A stretch of 29,373 bases of DNA from a virus, in the IMG/VR virus record IMGVR_UViG_3300000325_000020, positions 1 to 29,373 of that record; one strand, written 5' to 3'. Shown here one piece after another: positions 27,484 to 29,373 of the stretch. A program made the translations under genes and the position numbers. Under the pieces are notes generated by a model. The model was not told where the DNA came from and did not search any database. It saw only the letters and a program-made list of their open reading frames with translations. Numbering within the stretch: position 1 is the first letter of the stretch; every line of letters starts with the position of its first letter.

Positions 27484-29115
27484 TTACATCATGCCTGGCA
27501 TTCCACCCATTCCGCCTGGTGGCATCATAGGTGATGTGTCGTCACTTGGAATTTCCGTAATAACGGCCTCCGTTGTGAGTAACATACCAGCGATTGAACT
27601 TGCGTTCTCTACTGCTACACGTGTAACCTTAGCTGGATCAATAATGCCAGCCTTGAACATATCTACATATTCTCCACTACGAGCATCAAACCCAGTTCCA
27701 TTTTTACTATTAAGAACTTCACGTGCTACGACGGAAGATTCTTCACCAGCATTTTCACAGATTTGACGAAGTGGTGCTTGAAGTGCTTTTCTCATGATAT
27801 TCACTCCAACCATTTGTTCATCATCTACTGATACATCGTCAAGAGCTGAAATAGCACGAAGTAGAGTAACACCACCACCAGCGACGATACCTTCTTCAAC
27901 TGCTGCTCGGGTTGCGTGTAACGCATCTTCCACACGAGCTTTCTTCTCTTTCATTTCAACTTCAGTTGGTGCTCCAACATTTAGTACTGCAACTCCACCA
28001 CTTAGTTTAGCAAGTCGCTCTTGTAACTTCTCAATATCATAATCGGAAGTGGATTTTTCAATCTGAACTTTGATTTCATTAATACGAGATTTAATTGTAT
28101 CTACATCACCACTACCACCAACGACGGTTGTATTGTCTTTGTCGGATACAACACGTGAACAGGTTCCCATAAAATCAAGAGTTGTGTTCTCTAATTTATG
28201 ACCAGCTTCTTCAGAAATTACGGTTGCTCCGGTGAGTGCCGCAATATCTTCTAACATTGATTTACGTCTGTCTCCAAATCCTGGTGCCTTCACTGCAAGA
28301 ACTTTGAATGTTCCACGGAGTTTATTCACTACGAGTGCCGCGAGTGCTTCACCATCTACATCTTCAGCTACTATGACGATTGGTTTTCCTGTCTGAACTA
28401 CTTTCTCCAAAATAGGTAGAACGTCTTTCACATTGGAAATCTTCTTGTCATGTAATAAGATATATGGATCTTCAAGAACTGCTTCCATATTATCAGAATC
28501 GGTTACGAAGTATGGTGAAAGATAACCACGATCAAATTGCATTCCTTCTACGAAATCCAAATATGTTTCAGCTGTCTTACTTTCTTCTACAGTAATAACA
28601 CCGTCTTTACCAACTTTTTCCATTGCCTCAGCAATCTTTCCACCAATCTCACTATCATCATTTGCTGAGATTGTAGCTACTTGAGCAATTTGATTTGAAT
28701 CTGGAAGGTCTTTAGCTGCGTTACGGATGGACTCTACAACTTTACTTGATGCAAAATCAATCCCACGTTTAATGGACATTGGATTTGCACCCGCTGTAAC
28801 ATTCTTCACTCCTTCGTTTATGATGGCCTGTGCGAGAACCGTGGCGGTAGTTGTACCATCACCAGCTATATCAGATGTTCTTGACGCAACTTCTTTCAAT
28901 AACTCTGCCCCTACACTTTCAAACTTATCTTCAAGTTCAATTTCCTTTGCTACTGTAACCCCATCTTTGGTTATGAGCGGAGAACCGAACTTCTTTTCAA
29001 TAACTACATTCCTACCCTTTGGACCTAATGTAACCTTAACCGCGTTTGCAAGTTGGTCTACACCAGACATCAAAGCTGAGTGGGATTGAGCATTGTATTT
29101 TATTTCTTTAGCCAT
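27484..29115 (-). CDS. groL: GroEL chaperonin (Hsp60)
   Basis: Full-length 543-residue chaperonin that folds proteins in a double-ring cavity with GroES. Visible landmarks are [11 protein letters not shown], the ATP-binding [12 protein letters not shown] (about 85-96), [27 protein letters not shown], the catalytic Asp in IIDPAKVTR and the [10 protein letters not shown] tail. All usual residues are present, so it should be functional. AGGAG lies six bases before the ATG, just after groES. It appears less AT-biased than the neighbouring phage genes, suggesting more recent host origin or selection. Phage GroEL probably folds phage-specific virion proteins. Confidence 0.97.
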   Translation of the reverse strand: MAKEIKYNAQSHSALMSGVDQLANAVKVTLGPKGRNVVIEKKFGSPLITKDGVTVAKEIELEDKFESVGAELLKEVASRTSDIAGDGTTTATVLAQAIINEGVKNVTAGANPMSIKRGIDFASSKVVESIRNAAKDLPDSNQIAQVATISANDDSEIGGKIAEAMEKVGKDGVITVEESKTAETYLDFVEGMQFDRGYLSPYFVTDSDNMEAVLEDPYILLHDKKISNVKDVLPILEKVVQTGKPIVIVAEDVDGEALAALVVNKLRGTFKVLAVKAPGFGDRRKSMLEDIAALTGATVISEEAGHKLENTTLDFMGTCSRVVSDKDNTTVVGGSGDVDTIKSRINEIKVQIEKSTSDYDIEKLQERLAKLSGGVAVLNVGAPTEVEMKEKKARVEDALHATRAAVEEGIVAGGGVTLLRAISALDDVSVDDEQMVGVNIMRKALQAPLRQICENAGEESSVVAREVLNSKNGTGFDARSGEYVDMFKAGIIDPAKVTRVAVENASSIAGMLLTTEAVITEIPSDDTSPMMPPGGMGGMPGMM

Positions 29116-29124
29116 TTCATTCTC

Positions 29125-29373
29125 CTATAACTTAGCCATTATGTCATTCTCACGAACAATTAATAAATCACTTCCATCAATATTGATTTCAGTTCCACTA
29201 TATTTTCCATATAGGACTTCATCATTTACACTAACGGATGGACTTACTAATGTTCCACTATCAGTTGTCCTGCCTGGACCAACTGCTACTACTTTACCGC
29301 GTTGCGGTTTTTCTTGTGCCGTATCGGGAAGAATAATTCCACCGGTGGAAACTTCATCAGCTTCTGCGGCTTC
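29125..29373 (-). CDS. groS: GroES co-chaperonin (5' end outside window)
   Basis: The last 82 residues of a GroES are present. They include [26 protein letters not shown] (mobile loop and first strands), [13 protein letters not shown] and the usual ending [13 protein letters not shown]. The stop TAG overlaps the ribosome site of groEL, so the two are co-translated. GroES caps GroEL during folding. The N-terminus lies beyond 29373. Confidence 0.95.
   Translation of the reverse strand, partial: EAAEADEVSTGGIILPDTAQEKPQRGKVVAVGPGRTTDSGTLVSPSVSVNDEVLYGKYSGTEINIDGSDLLIVRENDIMAKL

Overview
This window is one continuous stretch of a large, AT-rich tailed-phage genome, probably a T4-like (myovirus-type) phage of a Gram-negative host. 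The evidence is a T4 gp17-type large terminase (44-1621), back-to-back small genes all read from the minus strand with ATGA/TAATG stop-start overlaps, phage peptide deformylase, homing endonucleases, orphan DNA methyltransferases and a phage-encoded GroES/GroEL pair. Strong AGGAG ribosome sites and three sigma70-like promoters (TTGACT, 17-base spacer, TATATT or TAAGAT) argue for a host that uses standard bacterial signals. The host itself cannot be named from this sequence. I saw no tRNA gene, CRISPR array or insertion sequence.

Layout, described in plus coordinates although transcription runs from high to low numbers. 1-2920: start of an unknown gene, large terminase, two coiled-coil membrane or exported proteins and small unknown proteins. 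2917-3793: a GIY-YIG homing endonuclease lodged between a 27-residue stump and a complete copy of the same small gene family. 3793-12186: a block of mostly unrelated proteins, of which at least twelve begin with a short amphipathic leader ending in (I/L)-x-E (two clear families, MIKLKDLLxE and MKITKTQLRExIREExLNE). Bodies include pol-beta-type nucleotidyltransferases, an NMN-adenylyltransferase/ligase fusion, a HAD phosphatase and an Alt-like ADP-ribosyltransferase. The leaders look like T4-type capsid-targeting peptides removed by a prohead protease, so this may be a set of enzymes packaged in the head and injected with the DNA.

12237-14811: small unknown genes, including a possible frameshifted one and an AbrB-like protein. 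14823-18299: four DNA methyltransferases in tandem, all ending in QxRLF, a sliding-clamp-binding-like tail; one has lost its ATG start (ACG). 18301-20164: small phage genes ending at an early promoter. 20231-22206: peptide deformylase (def) and a second homing endonuclease, with a remnant of a second def 3' end on the far side of the endonuclease and a compact structured RNA between def and the endonuclease.

22190-24960: early-type small genes under two strong promoters, including three very acidic proteins that could be DNA mimics. 25029-27428: a four-helix membrane protein, a histone-H1-like protein, a J-domain protein and small genes. 27446-29373: a terminator-like hairpin, groEL and the 3' part of groES.

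How the genes may work together: the early block may prepare the cell, methyltransferases protect DNA, the chaperonin and J-protein assist folding, and the leader-tagged block (NAD synthesis, ADP-ribosylation, RNA end repair) may act immediately after infection. The last point is inference from sequence patterns and would need virion proteomics.
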